Shown here in pieces: positions 25,545-37,226 of a DNA stretch of 64,000 nucleotides. Position 1 is the first letter of the stretch. Each line of letters begins with the position of its first letter. The position numbers and the translations under genes were made by a program. This stretch comes from Luidia sarsii (taxonomy: Eukaryota > Echinodermata > Asteroidea > Paxillosida > Luidiidae): contig OX465119.1 of assembly GCA_949987565.1 (NCBI GenBank), forward strand, positions 10,826,441-10,890,440, read 5' to 3'. The notes beneath the pieces are model-generated. The model was not told where the DNA came from, did not search any database, and saw nothing but the letters and a program-made list of their open reading frames with translations.

Positions 25545-25745
25545 CGAGGGCCTGACGTTTCCAACCATGAAGGACCCTTCTCTCTCATTATTTTTGTATA
25601 GGTCTTGCTGGGATCTCATCAGCATTTTTTGAAGCACCAAAACGTGCTCAAAATAATGAGATTTCAGAAATAGTGGCGGTGCGCTTCTGCCATCGAGAAA
25701 GGCCCTGCTGGGGTTTGAAAAGTCAGGTCCTCTGCATTTTGTTTT
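25545..25745. repeat. Two degenerate stem-loop repeat remnants
   Basis: GGGCCTGACGTTTCCAACC near 25549 and GAGAAAGGCCCTGCTGGGGT near 25694 are the recognisable parts. Confidence 0.5.
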
Positions 25746-26519
25746 CCAAATAGGATATCGACAGTAGGCCTATACGTGTATAATCAGTCTGGAGAAGTTC
25801 GAGAACGCGATCTTTGTACTTTGATCGACCCGTCAAAGTGAAACGCTTGTCTTTCACCTCCCGCGTAAGATTCTTATATTTCCATTCTGGTGCCAAGATT
25901 TATCGGCGGTTTGGTCTGCATAAGAGGTCTGACCCCATTATGTCTAAACCAATCACAAACAATCAATGAAAGTAATCAATTGTTCCATGTTGACTACGTA
26001 CAAGTGCATACAAGCATTACATGCTCAATAGATCGATTGTGTGACGTCGTCACGTGACTTTGGGTATTCCGGTAAGGTCTCGGGTTCAAACTCCGGAATG
26101 TTCGTCATAATAGATTTCGAGAAAGAAAGCCTTGATCGAACAAACAAGTGCAACAATCACCATGCATGTATACGTGCATGTACTCATAGAGAAAGGAAAC
26201 ATGGTTTACTTTACAACAGTGGCACCTCGACTATTATGGGGGCCGCCATGTTTGTTTATTGTCTGATACCCACTGCACGTGACCTATATATAGGGCCCAA
26301 TCGCTCAATCATTGAAACGCTGTTCAATAACTGATCAAATCTGTGACGTTGTACACACATCATCGATAATTCTGTGCCATGGGTGAACAAACTATCTGTC
26401 TGGTGAATGTCTGTATCCGTTGTGTAGAGAATGACAGAGACCGCCAATTTAGGGATCGAGGGAGGGGGGCTTATAATTTATTCCCTCCTCTCACCAAGAA
26501 ACCGGTCCTTATCGTAAAG

Positions 26520-26680
26520 AAGTCTCAAAGGTTAGAGGGCCTGACGATTGATCCTATAGCAGAACCTTTGAGAAAGATCCCTGTCTGGTAGGATCGAAAC
26601 GTCAGGCCCTCTAACTTTTGAGATTCATGTATTGCAGGTCATTTTAGTCAGTGAGCAGTTGGCAACAGTTTTTGTGTTAT
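26520..26680. repeat. Dispersed stem-loop repeat, palindromic pair
   Basis: Opposed heads around TTTGAGAAAGATCCCTG, then a tail through GTCAGTGAGCAGTTGGCAAC. Same subtype as 22792. Confidence 0.75.
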
Positions 26681-26696
26681 AAAGAAATAACATACT

Positions 26697-26762
26697 CATG
26701 ATTTTTCGTTGAGAAGAATGTAATTCAATAATTTTTCGTTGAGAAGAATGTAATTCATTATC
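26697..26762 (+). repeat. Direct repeat of about 30 bp, two copies
   Basis: TTTTTCGTTGAGAAGAATGT AATTCA occurs twice in succession. Confidence 0.75.
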
Positions 26763-27083
26763 AGGGGCTTGCCCTATAATACTGACCCGTATACTCGATA
26801 GATAAGCACTGCGTGCGCTTAGGACTTTGCCCGATGCCTGCAGAAAAAAATACAGGTAGGCTATACAGCTAATCAGGCGGACTTTCAACACTCCAGCATG
26901 CGTAGCAGTGTGCATGCAGGCCCATCCTTGCTAAGCACGTGGGCGGAGCGGGGGAGGGGCATTATTAACTCCACGCAGGATAGTCAACGCAAACCTCTAA
27001 CAATAATGATGAACCAATTGTGCGACTTTTCTATCGGGAACTGATCCATCGCTCATCAATTTGACGACAGAGTCGAGACTGAA

Positions 27084-27307
27084 ACGACCGATTATGCGCG
27101 ACCACTGTTTACATGCCACCACGTTACTTATTGTGGGTATTATTGTTTGCATCTCAAATGGTGCGGAACAGGAGTGGAAATGAGCAAAGAAGACCATCAT
27201 ATTGTCCATATTCTTCTTTGTACCGGTATACATTTTCCATCGCTACACTGTGCCAAATAAGATGAAAAATACCCACATGTAAACAGTGGTCGCGCAATCG
27301 GTCTATT
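27084..27307. mobile_element. Foldback with CGACCACTGTTTACATG arms
   Basis: CGACCGATTATGCGCGACCA CTGTTTACATG at the left is the complement of CATGTAAACAGTGGTCGCGC AATCGGTC at the right, with one mismatch. No coding content. Confidence 0.7.
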
Positions 27308-28860
27308 GGCGAACGAAAGCTGTAATTGTCCTAATCATGTCGTTTAGCTGCCGAGAAGTCGGTCAGAACGGTCGCACAAACATAACAACCGACGAAACAT
27401 AATTTAGTTTTCGCATCTGCAGCAAATCATAGAGAACAAAGAGATCGAGTTGTTTACAGCGCCAGGTATAGTCTTTCCAATGCACGACCGAAGCGCCAAC
27501 TTCCGGTTCAAAGTCTAAACCAAACTTGTTTGTTCCAAAGTTGTAACGCACAGTATACAATAGGTCTTCGCTAAAGGTTGCAATAATGTATAATAAATTA
27601 GGGATCGCCGCACAAACTTTTGTGGAGAATCAGATGGTGGCAGTTCTGTTCACACTGTTTGATCGAATACGGTAAGAATTACCTCCAGGATGAACAAACA
27701 AACGATCAAACAGACAAACACCCCAACACCCCAACAAAGTTAACGAACAACACTCCCTAATTAACCCACCATCCATGAATTAATATGTCTTGCCGCTGTG
27801 CTACCTAAACATGACTATATCAAAAAGTAATGAAGCTGCAAGGACAAACTCTCCCTGACCATGTCGTTGATACAATCTGCTCTGGTCTTCAAGCATTCAA
27901 CGGCCGAGTTCATAAATTCCCCCTTGCATAATAAACCAATTTTCTTAAGGATTTATTTTACCAAGTTACCTCTTGAGATGCTGTGGACCATTGATTGGGC
28001 TTCGGGCTTTTTTTCTTAAATTCTTGAGGGATATTGTTCACATAAGAAATACAAGTATACTGGTAATACTTCACGGATATTCAGTGAATATCGTGCGTCA
28101 ACAAATCCTATAGCAATATTGCCTCCAATAAAAAAGAGTGTGTTACGTGCTAACGATGTTTTTAAGCGGATGATTATAAGCCATATAACCTCGGTATAGA
28201 TGAAGTATAGTTGTGTGCTGTAAAGCTGTGTAACCATGGTTACTGATGGTGTTCTTGTATTGCTCAAAATCAACGGAATATTTGTGGTGTAAACAGAACA
28301 TAACACTGGACGTATGTACGAAACAATGTGCAAGAACGTTCTCCAATCGAAGAGGCAAAATGCATGCATCTGAACGGTTTATGTCGACCGAAATTCAGAT
28401 GATGTTTGCCCCTGCACAATAATTATGGACAGGTTTACGCTGATCAAAAACAACGAGGGGATGCTACTGTATGAAGGCTTCTCTGAGTGAAATCTTACAG
28501 AATTCTTACCAAAATTCAAATCGTAAATATTTGAGAGCTCAGAGCATGCATGGTTTCGTTCAAGGCAGGACCGTTCTCAAAGCCACAATGAATGTGTATT
28601 ATATGATCAAAATGTCAAGGCTTACAATCGAGGCTTTTGGGCCAATTGATGTCTTCACCAACAGGGGTAGAAATGGTGGTGTTTGCAACGTCGAGAAGAA
28701 GGTAAAGCAAATGATTGCCAAAAACTAATTATTGCAATGCAGTCAGACTTGTTTGTCCAGGCTTATGCTAGCATGCAGTTGATATTAAAAAATGCAAACT
28801 ACTTTTGAGAAAGGTCGGGACTATGTCTTCAGATTTTTATGGTTAATTTGTTTTTTTAAT

Positions 28861-29060
28861 GGCAAAGAAAATTTTCAAGATCGGGAAGTGAACCGAGACT
28901 TCTGGTTTTGCGAACCAGAGCTCTTCCCATCTCAGCTATCCAGCTCTTAGTCTTAGGTGGTGGTCTTCCCAAATTGTCAACTTATCTTTACTGGGGTGGG
29001 GGCGCCAGTCAGAAGCATTTGACCGTTAACTATCGTATATCTCTAGAGATCACGCCCACG
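28861..29060 (-). repeat. tRNA-derived SINE
   Basis: On minus it carries an A-box-like TAGCTGAGATGGGAAGAGCT and a B-box-like GGTTCACTTCCCG, the layout of a tRNA-headed SINE. The body has GACTGGCGCCCCCACC. Confidence 0.7.
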
Positions 29061-29153
29061 TTCGCGTTTTATCGTTCACTGATGCTACCACTATAGCTGC
29101 ATGCTTTGACAATTGCCCCACAAAAATCAGTCTTCAAACGGTCATGTACTCAC

Positions 29154-29310
29154 TGTAGCTGACTCGTATGAGAATGCCGACGATCTGGACGCAGCACAGC
29201 ACGGCTATCAAGATAAACAGGTAGCCGTTACTCCGTTTTAGAACATCCACGAGGAAGGAGAAGGTAGCGGGCCGCTTGCCAAGCCCACTACCGTCTCTCG
29301 CTCCTTCCAT
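29154..29310 (-). CDS. Candidate first coding exon of a membrane protein (signal-anchor), partial
   Basis: Not recognised. On the minus strand an ATG at 29310 begins MEGARDGSGLGKRPATFSFL and continues VDVLKRSNG. A hydrophobic helix (YLFILIAVLCCVQIVGILI) then RVSY precede a GTGAGT donor (GT at 29153-29152). It has 52 codons plus one base, the same donor phase as the candidate at 21786-21915. Both have the layout of a type II signal anchor and both sit beside CpG-rich DNA (here 29.2-29.6 kb). They may be alternative first exons of one leftward gene, or two separate genes. An in-frame stop lies further upstream, which supports a start within this exon. Confidence 0.42.
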
Positions 29311-30229
29311 ACGGCAGGGGAGCACCCCACTCGACCCGCTCTCCTGGACCGAGCACGGTGAACTGCTCCAGTATATACCGCTTGTAATTCCGACCAGGTA
29401 CCACCCCCTGGAGGCCTCTCCGAAAGCCACAGCGATCAGATCCGGAGATCAAACCATCAGATTGCGTGAATCCAGTCGATTACCTAGAATTGTGTCATTT
29501 TCCACGCCGTAGCCATCTTCCAAAACGAACCACTCGGGTCTTTTCCCGCCCCGCATAAATGCCGTTTTTCCTTCCCGAACATTAGCCCAGCGTGGTGTGG
29601 CGTCGACTGTCGCACGCTATCAACCTTTTATCCCTTCATCCACCACTCAGCCACCGCGACAGGCGCTGGTATAAAGTAAGACATGAACAATTATTGTGAT
29701 TATTATAATCTTAACAACCAACGGCACCCGCGTGCTACAATAAAGGACCCCCACGTGATGCTACTTCAACTATACCATTATATACGAGTCGTATACCCAC
29801 GTACAATGTACATCCAATGCATACAAAAAAGGGGTGGACAAAACCCGTTAGACCGTATACCAAGGCAATGTATATCTATGATATATCTGGGTTCACGTCC
29901 CGATTCCCGAGATACCTCATGCGGGGCAATCGCCGCGGGTTTTTTTTTACCGATAACGATATTGGTATTCATTTACCCTACTTTCCGTATCGTTTCCCGT
30001 GAGTTCAGTGCGGTGAGGTGACACTGAAGGGCTCGAGGGAGATATGGAAGACAACCTTGTTCGTGGGATCGCTCATTAATGAGTGGCCTGCTATGGTAGA
30101 AATGAAGCATCCATGCTCGAGTTATGTGTAGAATTAGGCGTCCACATTGGTGACATTTTTGCTCGCTGCACCCCTTTTTTTTTTTTTGGGGGGGGGGGGG
30201 TCAGATCACATTCGGGTGGCTTGTTCATA

Positions 30230-30330
30230 GTTATTCAATGAGGTCTTGCCCAGTCCGGCGTGATACGCTGAATGCTCAGTGCATTCAGTGCTTGTGACGT
30301 TGAGCAGGGCAAAACCTCATTGAATTACAT
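30230..30330. mobile_element. Short foldback, TTCAATGAGG...CCTCATTGAA
   Basis: ATTCAATGAGGTCTTGCCC faces GGGCAAAACCTCATTGAAT. The centre GAATGCTCAGTGCATTC is itself palindromic. Confidence 0.65.
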
Positions 30331-30502
30331 TCTCCTCGACGCAAACATCATGTTATCTCTTGGTTCATTGTTGTGTGGGGTGATTATGGTTTCCCTTTTT
30401 TATTTGATATCGTCCGTCCGTCCATCTGTTCGTCTGTTTGTCTAAATGAATGTCTTTGCTTTTTGTCTGTCTGTCTGTCTGTCTTCCTCTATCACTGCCT
30501 TT

Positions 30503-30600
30503 ATCACTTTGCCTTTGAGAAAGGTCCTGCTAGATCGAAACGCCAGGCCCTCTAACTTTTGAGATTTTTGTATTGCAGGTCACTTTATTCAATGAACAGG
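30503..30600 (+). repeat. Dispersed stem-loop repeat
   Basis: TTTGCCTTTGAGAAAGGTCC, then GATCGAAACGCCAGGCCCTC and a partial tail. Confidence 0.75.
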
Positions 30601-30744
30601 GTATTTTTTTATTTACCTCAATTGTAGAATTAAAATAATTCAAAAATGGGACAAACCACTTTCTGACTGTTAGTGTCTATCTCTCTATAGAGCAAGATCC
30701 AGATAAAAATGTAGTCGTGTCGTCATGTAGTCATCTCATTTTGA

Positions 30745-30800
30745 GATGAAGTGTGGCTCTGAAAAGAACCGGTAACTCAACGTTTCGGGTAGTGTGTACT
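30745..30800. repeat. Fragment of the hammerhead-like inverted-repeat family
   Basis: It contains GTGTGGCTCTGAAAAGAACC and GGTAACTCAACGTTTCGGG, the same arm segment as at 23866, and is truncated before stem II. Confidence 0.45.
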
Positions 30801-30871
30801 GTACTCTGCCCGTTGGTAAGGACTGTTACTATACAGTCACCATGGACTCTCAATATTAGAGAGGAGACTAA

Positions 30872-31089
30872 GGCCGTTTACGAAATGAAGGCTTAGGCTT
30901 GGGCTTAGGCTTCGTCTCCGTCTGACAAAACCTCAAAATCCTGGTTAGGGTTTGTTTCCGTATTTGAAGGTTTTGGGGGCTTGATAGGTACAGGGTATTC
31001 ACCAAGAACCTGGGGCCAAACGCTTGTTTTAGATGCCTAAGCCCGAGGGCCTAAGCCCGAGCCTAATTGCCGTCATTTCGAAAACGGCC
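30872..31089. mobile_element. Inverted-repeat element of the CTTAGGC family
   Basis: GGCCGTTTACGAAATGAAGG at the left faces CCGTCATTTCGAAAACGGCC at the right, followed inward by CTTAGGCTTGGGCTTAGGC and its complement. Confidence 0.75.
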
Positions 31090-31320
31090 ATAGTTAAATT
31101 GAAGTACATTGTTCCAGTCTGTCTGTCTTATGTTTGTTTCGAGACAGCTGGGGGTGGGATTGTAGTGCGTCGGGGATTTCCCTCAAGCACAAAGGCAAAA
31201 ATGCCGACCTCGGCAGAGCGTGTCCACATAACTGGGAAGTAAGTCACGCGCACATGAGTAACTTGGCTGGTTGCCGTAGGCTTCGGTCATAATATTTTTA
31301 TCTTACTCGTTTTGATATTA

Positions 31321-31472
31321 CAGGCATCTAAAAACAAGCGTTTGGCCCCACTTTCTTGGTTAATACCCTGTACTTATCAATCCAACAAACCTTCCAATTC
31401 GGAAACAATTAACCACAACCTGGATTTTCAGCTGTTTTGTCAGACGGAGCCTGAGCCTTTATTTCGAAAACA
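31321..31472. mobile_element. Partial, reversed copy of the 30872 element
   Basis: CATCTAAAAACAAGCGTTTG to AGACGGAGCCTGAGCCTTTA mirrors the 30872 interior in the opposite orientation. Confidence 0.65.
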
Positions 31473-31574
31473 GCCTAAAAATAACATTATGATTGTAACG
31501 TTGGTGATTGTAACGTTGGTGGCGCTATTGTTGAAACGGTAGAGTCGTTGGTGGCGCTATTGAAGCAACACTGT

Positions 31575-32345
31575 TTGGTGCAGAACACTAAATCGAGCTC
31601 CCGTTGAACACTGTACAAAAACACTCACTTTCAAAGCCAATTATCCCATGCCCAAAAGTCTCTCAGTTCTTGTAGCTATACTGAACATTGTAGTTTGGAC
31701 CTTCATCTCTCAGATTCTTTTCAATTTTAGTGCCCTTAGCAGATTAGATTTTTTGCTAATTACCCCCAGAAAAAAACACCCCCAAAATTCTGCAAGGATT
31801 TTGAGATGGATCCCTCCACTGCCACAGCCAAATAGGGCCACATTTAAAGCCAGATATGGTCCATTACATACCAAATTGAAGGTTGTCTTAAGCTTCACTT
31901 GTTCTACAATGTATCAGTTAATTAGTCTCCAAAGACCCCTTATTAAAAAAAAGTTGTGGGTACACACTTTATGATAATCAGCTCGGCGGAGCCATCTTGG
32001 ATGGATTTTGTGTGCTGCACCCTGTTGGTTGCAGAACACCAAATCGAGCTTCCATAAAACACTGCAAAAACCACTCACTTTCAAAGTCAAATATTCAACA
32101 CCCAGCAGTTTCTCAGGTCTTGTAATCATACTCCAAATTGTAGACTGGACCTTAAACTCTCATTTTATTTTCAATTTGTGTGTTGTTAGCCAAGGGGATT
32201 TTCTGCTACTTATAGAACCCCCAGAAAAAAGAAAACACCCCCAAAAATGTGTAGGCTAGTTGTCTAAGGTCCAAGCCGAATTTCTGCAAGGATTTTGGAT
32301 AGCATCCCTCCACTTCCACAGCCAAACAGGGCCAGATTTAAAGCC
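31575..32345 (+). repeat. Diverged direct duplication of about 280-320 bp
   Basis: Copy 1 (31575-31850) and copy 2 (32024-32345) share GCAGAACACTAAATCGAGCT, TGGACCTT..CTCTCA, CCCCCAGAAAAAA, TTCTGCAAGGATTTT and TAGGGCCACATTTAAAGCC-like blocks. No gene recognised. Confidence 0.75.
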
Positions 32346-32364
32346 TAACATATTCCTATTTGTT

Positions 32365-32415
32365 TTTAGGGCCTTTAAAAAAGGTCCTGCTAGGATCAAA
32401 ACATAAGTCCCCTCT
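32365..32415 (+). repeat. Dispersed stem-loop repeat, head remnant
   Basis: AAAAAAGGTCCTGCTAGGAT followed by CAAAACATAAGTCCC. Confidence 0.6.
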
Positions 32416-32810
32416 TTCAAAAAGAATTACAAACAGACAAAACATTTTCAAAGCAGAACATCATGACAGTATTCCTATACAATTTTAATCTGAAATTTCA
32501 GTTTTATAAATTCAATGTGCATTAACCACTGTCTATACTTAAGACTCACTTGACGTATTGTTGCTAGGATTGTCTAGTACACATACATCCAGGGAAAATA
32601 TTTTTGAGAAAGAAATTACCAGGTGCTCTAATTTTTTACAATATCAAATATCACAAACCTATAATTATTCAATTGAGTAATCTAAATTATACAGAGCCCT
32701 TGGAGGTCATTGGTCTTATTCTATAAAATAAAATCCATGAAAAATATAATAAATAACAAAAGATAACACTATCTTCCTATACACATACTATTCACACTAT
32801 AGAACTGGGA

Positions 32811-33870
32811 GGGGTGACTAGTCTGAAGCAAGGCATAAGCCTCCATCCCTTTTGGTGGTAGACTGCCAGCCAAGGCTGACAAATAGAACTGTGAGGGGGT
32901 GACTAGTCTGAAGCAAGGCATAAGCCTCCATCCTTATTGGTGGTAGACTGCCAGCCACGGCTGACAAATAGAACTGTGAGGGGTAACTAGTCTGAAGCAA
33001 GGCATAAGCCTCCATCCCTATTGGTGGTAGACTGCCAGCCAAGGCTGACAAATAGAACTGGGAGGGGGTGACGAGTCTGAAGCAAGGCATAAGCCTCCAT
33101 CTCTATTGGTGGTAGACTGCCAGCCAAGGCTGACAAATAGAACTGGGAGGGGTGACAAGTCTGAAGCAAGGCAAAAGCCTCCATCCCTATTGGTGGTAGA
33201 CTGCCAGCCAAGGCTGACAAATAGAACTGGGAGGGGTAACTAGTCTGAAGCAAGGCATAAGCCTCCATCCCTATTGGTGGTAGACTGCCAGCCAAGGCTG
33301 ACAAATAGAACTGGGAGGGGGTGACTAGTCTGAAGCAAGGCATAAGCCTCCATCCCTATTGGTGGTAGACTGCCAGCCAAGGCTGACAAATAGAACTGGG
33401 AGGGGATGACTAGTCTGAAGCAAGGCATAAGCCTCCATCCCTATTGGTGGTAGACTGCCAGCCAAGGCTGACAAATAGAACTGGGAGGGGATGACTAGTC
33501 TGAAGCAAGGCATAAGCCTCCATCCCTATTGGTGGTAGACTGCCAGCCAAGGCTGACAAATAGAACTGGGAGGGGTGACTTGTCTGAAGCAAGGCATAAG
33601 CCTCCATCCCTATTGGTGGTAGACTGCCTGCCAAGGCTGACAAATAGAACTGGGAGGGGTGACTAGTCTGAAGCAAGGCATAAGGCTCCATCTCTATTGG
33701 TGGTAGACTGCCAGCCAAGGCTGACAAATAGAACTGGGAGGGGTGACAAGTCTGAAGCAAGGCAAAAGCCTCCATCCCTATTGGCGGTAGACTGACAGCC
33801 AAGGCTGACAAATACAACTGGGAGTGGTGACTAGTCTGAAGCAAGGCAAAAGCCTCCATCCCTATTTCTG
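32811..33870. repeat. 84/85-bp minisatellite, about 12.5 copies
   Basis: The unit contains TAGTCTGAAGCAAGGCATAA, GCCTCCATCCCTATTGGTGG and TAGACTGCCAGCCAAGGCTG. Units differ by one base in the GGGAGGGG(G)TGAC run. Runs of 84-bp units keep a minus-strand 28-residue repeat open (ALAGSLPPIGMEAYALLQTS), which I regard as incidental. The array ends about 180 bp from the Mab-21 stop. Confidence 0.92.
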
Positions 33871-34044
33871 GTAACCAGCCACGTGTGACAACCTGAATCT
33901 GGTCAGGAGACGTAACACTTTACTAACAGTTTGGCACAAGTTGGAGTTGGAAACCATACCCCAAAAGGAACAGCTGCAACAATCTGTCCTGAGATGACAG
34001 CTTGACTCAAAGCCAAGCCAAGATTACAGAAGACGAAGAGTCTT

Positions 34045-37000
34045 TTAGAAGACAGGTCCACAGCTCATCTTCATCTTAGAGTACTTCCGTCTCCCCTCCA
34101 CGTCGCCAAGAAAATGCGTCTTGTCCGGACGCTGAACGATATCATCGAGGATTGCCTTCAAATGCTCGGCTACGGGCTTCAGGTCTCTCTTGTCGTAACC
34201 GGCCAGCAAGTTGGTCTGAGGGAGGAAGAAATGGGGACAGGTACCGCTGAGAAGGGCGCGGATGAGGGCCAGGAAGAGATCCACAAAGGCGCGACCCAGT
34301 TTCGTCTCTGCCCAGTCGTCATCTGCGGGGTACTGCGCGCACTGCTGCAGGAACAGCGAGCGGACCAGGCGGGCGCTGACCGGCTGAAAGTCTTGACGAT
34401 TCTCCTCCACCAGCGCCACCAGAGCATCCAGCGATCGCTGCCGACAGGTCCCGTCTACGCTGCCCTCGTCTGCCCTCGATGCCAGTTGATTCTCGCTGGC
34501 GTAGAAGCAGGAACACCAGAGCTTACGAGCGTCTTCTGTACCTTTTGGCCTGTTGCAAACAAAAATAATTAAAAGAACAAAAACTCACAATTCAATCGGC
34601 AACAAAAGCTCAAAAAGTCTTGAGCCACAGGATCAGCTTACCGACCTAAACTTCACCAATGTTTCATTCTAAGAAAAGAAGAGTGGAATACAAGTCGGAA
34701 GCAATTGACATCAGATCAAAGTGCAGTTTGTAATCCTGTTTAAACAAGGGAGACTTTTCCTGCTTAATAGCAGATTTTCACACTTAAAGGCCCAAATACA
34801 ACATTGGGAAGTTAGATTGGATAGATGGTCATGATAGAATCCTCATGTTAAAACCTTATGCTCTGGGATGCTGTACTTCTTGAGAAATCTTCACTCAAAC
34901 ATCTAAACTATTTCTTACACTACAGAACGGTGCGAAAACCGTGACAGTTTTTGCCTTCTTCTACTTTCTCAGATTAGCATTTGAGCTAAAACCTTCGCAG
35001 GATTTCTTTTTTGGTTTAGCACACAAACTGTGGCAATCTTTTGACCCTCACAAATGTTGTATAGGGCCTTTAACGCAAAACATCATGTTATATCTAAGAC
35101 CTTTATACAGGAGACCTTTATATACAAGAGACCTTTATATACACGAGGCCATTTTCCCTGCCGTCTCACCTAATTGCAAGGAGGTAGAAGTGTGGTTTGA
35201 TGGACTCCACTCTATCAAGGGTCATCCATTGGCTACTGGGCAAAACACTGAGCATGTCCTCAGGCCACGGTCGGATATTGACCGCTGGAAGCAGACTGAC
35301 CACGAAGGTGTTACCCCTCATCAGAATGGTCAGCACAATAGCCGGACCTTTAAGAAATCAAAACAAATCAACGGTTGAAAAGACAGGCAGGCAGATAGGT
35401 AGACAAACAGACAGATCGATAGGCACAAATTGAATAGTTTCTTCCCCCTTCCTTCGTGTACATGTATTTGTTTTGTCCTTGTCACTCAGCCTTGACAAAT
35501 TTTGAGATTTGGCTAATTTTGAGATCGATTTGCATTTTGGTAAATTTAGTCAGTAAGCAGTTTGCAACATTTTTGTATATCACATGAATAGTTTCTTCAA
35601 ATAAAGTTGTGCTTTTAACCCTAAAAGAGTCGGGTTATTTTGACCATCTCACAGGGAGGGGGGATTCCGCCCCGCCCCCTCAGATCTCAGTCATTCAATG
35701 ATGGATTCCAATGATATTTGGCAGGGTAACAGAAAATCTGTGTACAATTTTTGAATGAATTAATTATTGCTGGAAATTTTTTGCATGATTCCATTTTGGG
35801 GGCTTTTTTCTTCCTTTTCAAAAGTTCCATCAAACTACACCATGGCCCTGAAAAATGTTTATTGTCCGAAAATGGCACCCCCAATTTTAATAAAATTGGG
35901 GTCAAAATGTGCCTTATAACCTGTGCCAAAAAGTTATAAAGTCTCAGCACGCAGAAAAAAATCATTGAGACGCTATAAAAAAAAATACAAGGGGGAGGGG
36001 GCGGATTCCGGCTCTTTGAGGGGTAAGAATCTATGTTTCATCTGACAATAATTATTTGCTCTTGAAAAACTGGCAAAGAAAACTATTACTAGCTTCAGAC
36101 CTAAAACTGACCATCTTTCTTGACTGTCACTTGATAGACGGTCGGTTCTCGTTCCCAGAAGCATTCTTGTTCCAACTCATCAACTGATTCCTCAACGAGC
36201 TGATGAAAACGACGCAGAACTTTGCTTGGCATCAACAACGATCCGTTGACCTAAATTGCAAACATAAATTGCAACAAAAATATGAATTTTCATTTTAAAT
36301 GTGAATATCTTGTTAATATCATTTACTTTCATTTAAATGAAAATACAGGAATTTATATGATAATAATTATTAACATATACAAATTATTAGGCCTACTGCT
36401 ATCAAAATGAATGGGATACAGTTGATTGGGTAGGAGATAAAGACAGGGATGGTGATCATCAGATTGGTCAACCCTTGGCCACATTTCAGGTGTTTTCTTG
36501 TATTACCCGGTAAGACAAAGAGGGTTTTCTGGTATTAGTGTTTAAATTGTGGTATGTTTTCCAGTAGGCCCATACAGTTTTATATTTATTGTTTTTGGTG
36601 TTTTCCAGTAAAATCATTATTTTCCGGTATGTAGTGACTAGTGTATTTTCCGATAATGTTTCAGGTAGTTTGCCAGTAGCTTTCTGATTTTTCTTTCGGT
36701 ATTTAGTACCACCAGGGAAGAAGAAATAGAATGTGAATGAGAAGAAACGGTAACTATGACAACGCACATTTTCCTCTCTGCCGCACAAATCTTGCAGGAA
36801 GGTGAGCTTTGTATCGGTCGCCAGAAACCCGAAGCCAGGCAGCGGTCTGACGTAAGGATTGTCACTCCGGCACGAATCCGAGAAGACAAAGCACTCCTCA
36901 GCAGTGGGCACTGCCTCCTCGGTATCCATGGCAACGCCGAGTGTCTTCCTGCGGAGTAACCCGTGCAGAGGAACCAGGAGATCGAAGCCATGTGCGTCAC

Positions 37001-37226
37001 GCGACGTCACCCCGAACCTGCAGTCAGAGGTGACGCAGTCCGGGCAAACATCGCTCTGAAATCGGTCGTCTGCCTCGCCGACACGGGCCAGGATCGGCCC
37101 CACGGCCCGGTCCAGCACGCCCTGCTGGCTCCGGGCCGCGGCACGTCGGTCTGGGTAGACGTGGCCGTCCAGGAAACTGGAGAGATTCTCCGTCAAACTC
37201 GGAGGCACCTTCCCAGACTTCGACAT
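34045..37226 (-). CDS. Mab-21 domain protein (cGAS-like nucleotidyltransferase fold), 4 exons, 426 aa
   Basis: Exons, in transcript order, are 37226-36768, 36250-36112, 35347-35170 and 34549-34045. All introns are GT-AG and the junction phases (0, 1, 2) agree, giving 426 residues and a TAA stop. Exon 1 begins the nucleotidyltransferase half, with HGFDLLVPL at residues 79-87. Exon 2 reads VNGSLLMPSKVLRRFHQLVE, matching the family's 'sa.ki...F..lv' helix. Exon 3 starts GPAIVLTI and contains NIRPWP. Exon 4 has the C-terminal helical half with YPADDDWAETKLG and CPHFFLPQTNLL (residues 363-374), the classic Mab-21 end. Compared with human cGAS, the first metal-binding acid (E225) is Gly80, D227 is kept as Asp82, and D319 is Val216. 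The GS motif and the cGAS zinc-binding His/Cys cluster are not visible. I infer a non-catalytic fold. MAB21L-, TMEM102- or cGLR-like subfamily is unresolved. The exons are more GC-rich than the surroundings. Confidence 0.88.
35470..35585 (+). repeat. Dispersed stem-loop repeat, tail with worn head, in a Mab-21 gene intron
   Basis: The tail from TTTGCATTTTGGTAAATTTA to TTTTTGTATATCAC is clear. The stem-loop is deleted. Confidence 0.7.

Larger units (their letters stand above)
25408..28860. other. No gene seen
   Basis: Apart from repeats listed separately, a poly-G run (25441-25454) and unique DNA. The 85-codon frame at 28471-28728 includes a worn GGCAGGACCGTTCTCAAAGCC repeat and is doubtful. 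Confidence 0.5.
29311..30871. other. CpG-rich flank of the 29.2-kb candidate exon, then no gene seen
   Basis: 29.3-29.6 kb is GC-rich (possible promoter). The rest holds a foldback, a T10-G12 run at 30175-30200 and a CTGT tract near 30467. Confidence 0.45.

Noticed and set aside
26041..26115. tRNA-like GGGTTCAAACTCC at about 26082
   Set aside because: A B-box-like string alone; no acceptor stem or D arm pairs with it.
28471..28728. Plus-strand 85-codon frame starting MKASLSEILQ
   Set aside because: It covers a worn dispersed repeat and has no domain or splice signal worth trusting.
32818..33859. Minus-strand 28-residue repeat protein
   Set aside because: Frames break at one-base unit-length changes, and the reading follows only from the 84-bp period of the minisatellite.
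34114..34572. Plus-strand 152-codon frame
   Set aside because: It is the antisense of the last Mab-21 exon, which has clear family motifs on minus.
36638..37000. Minus-strand 120-codon frame overlapping the Mab-21 first exon
   Set aside because: A shifted reading of the same exon without domain match; it runs into the intron.
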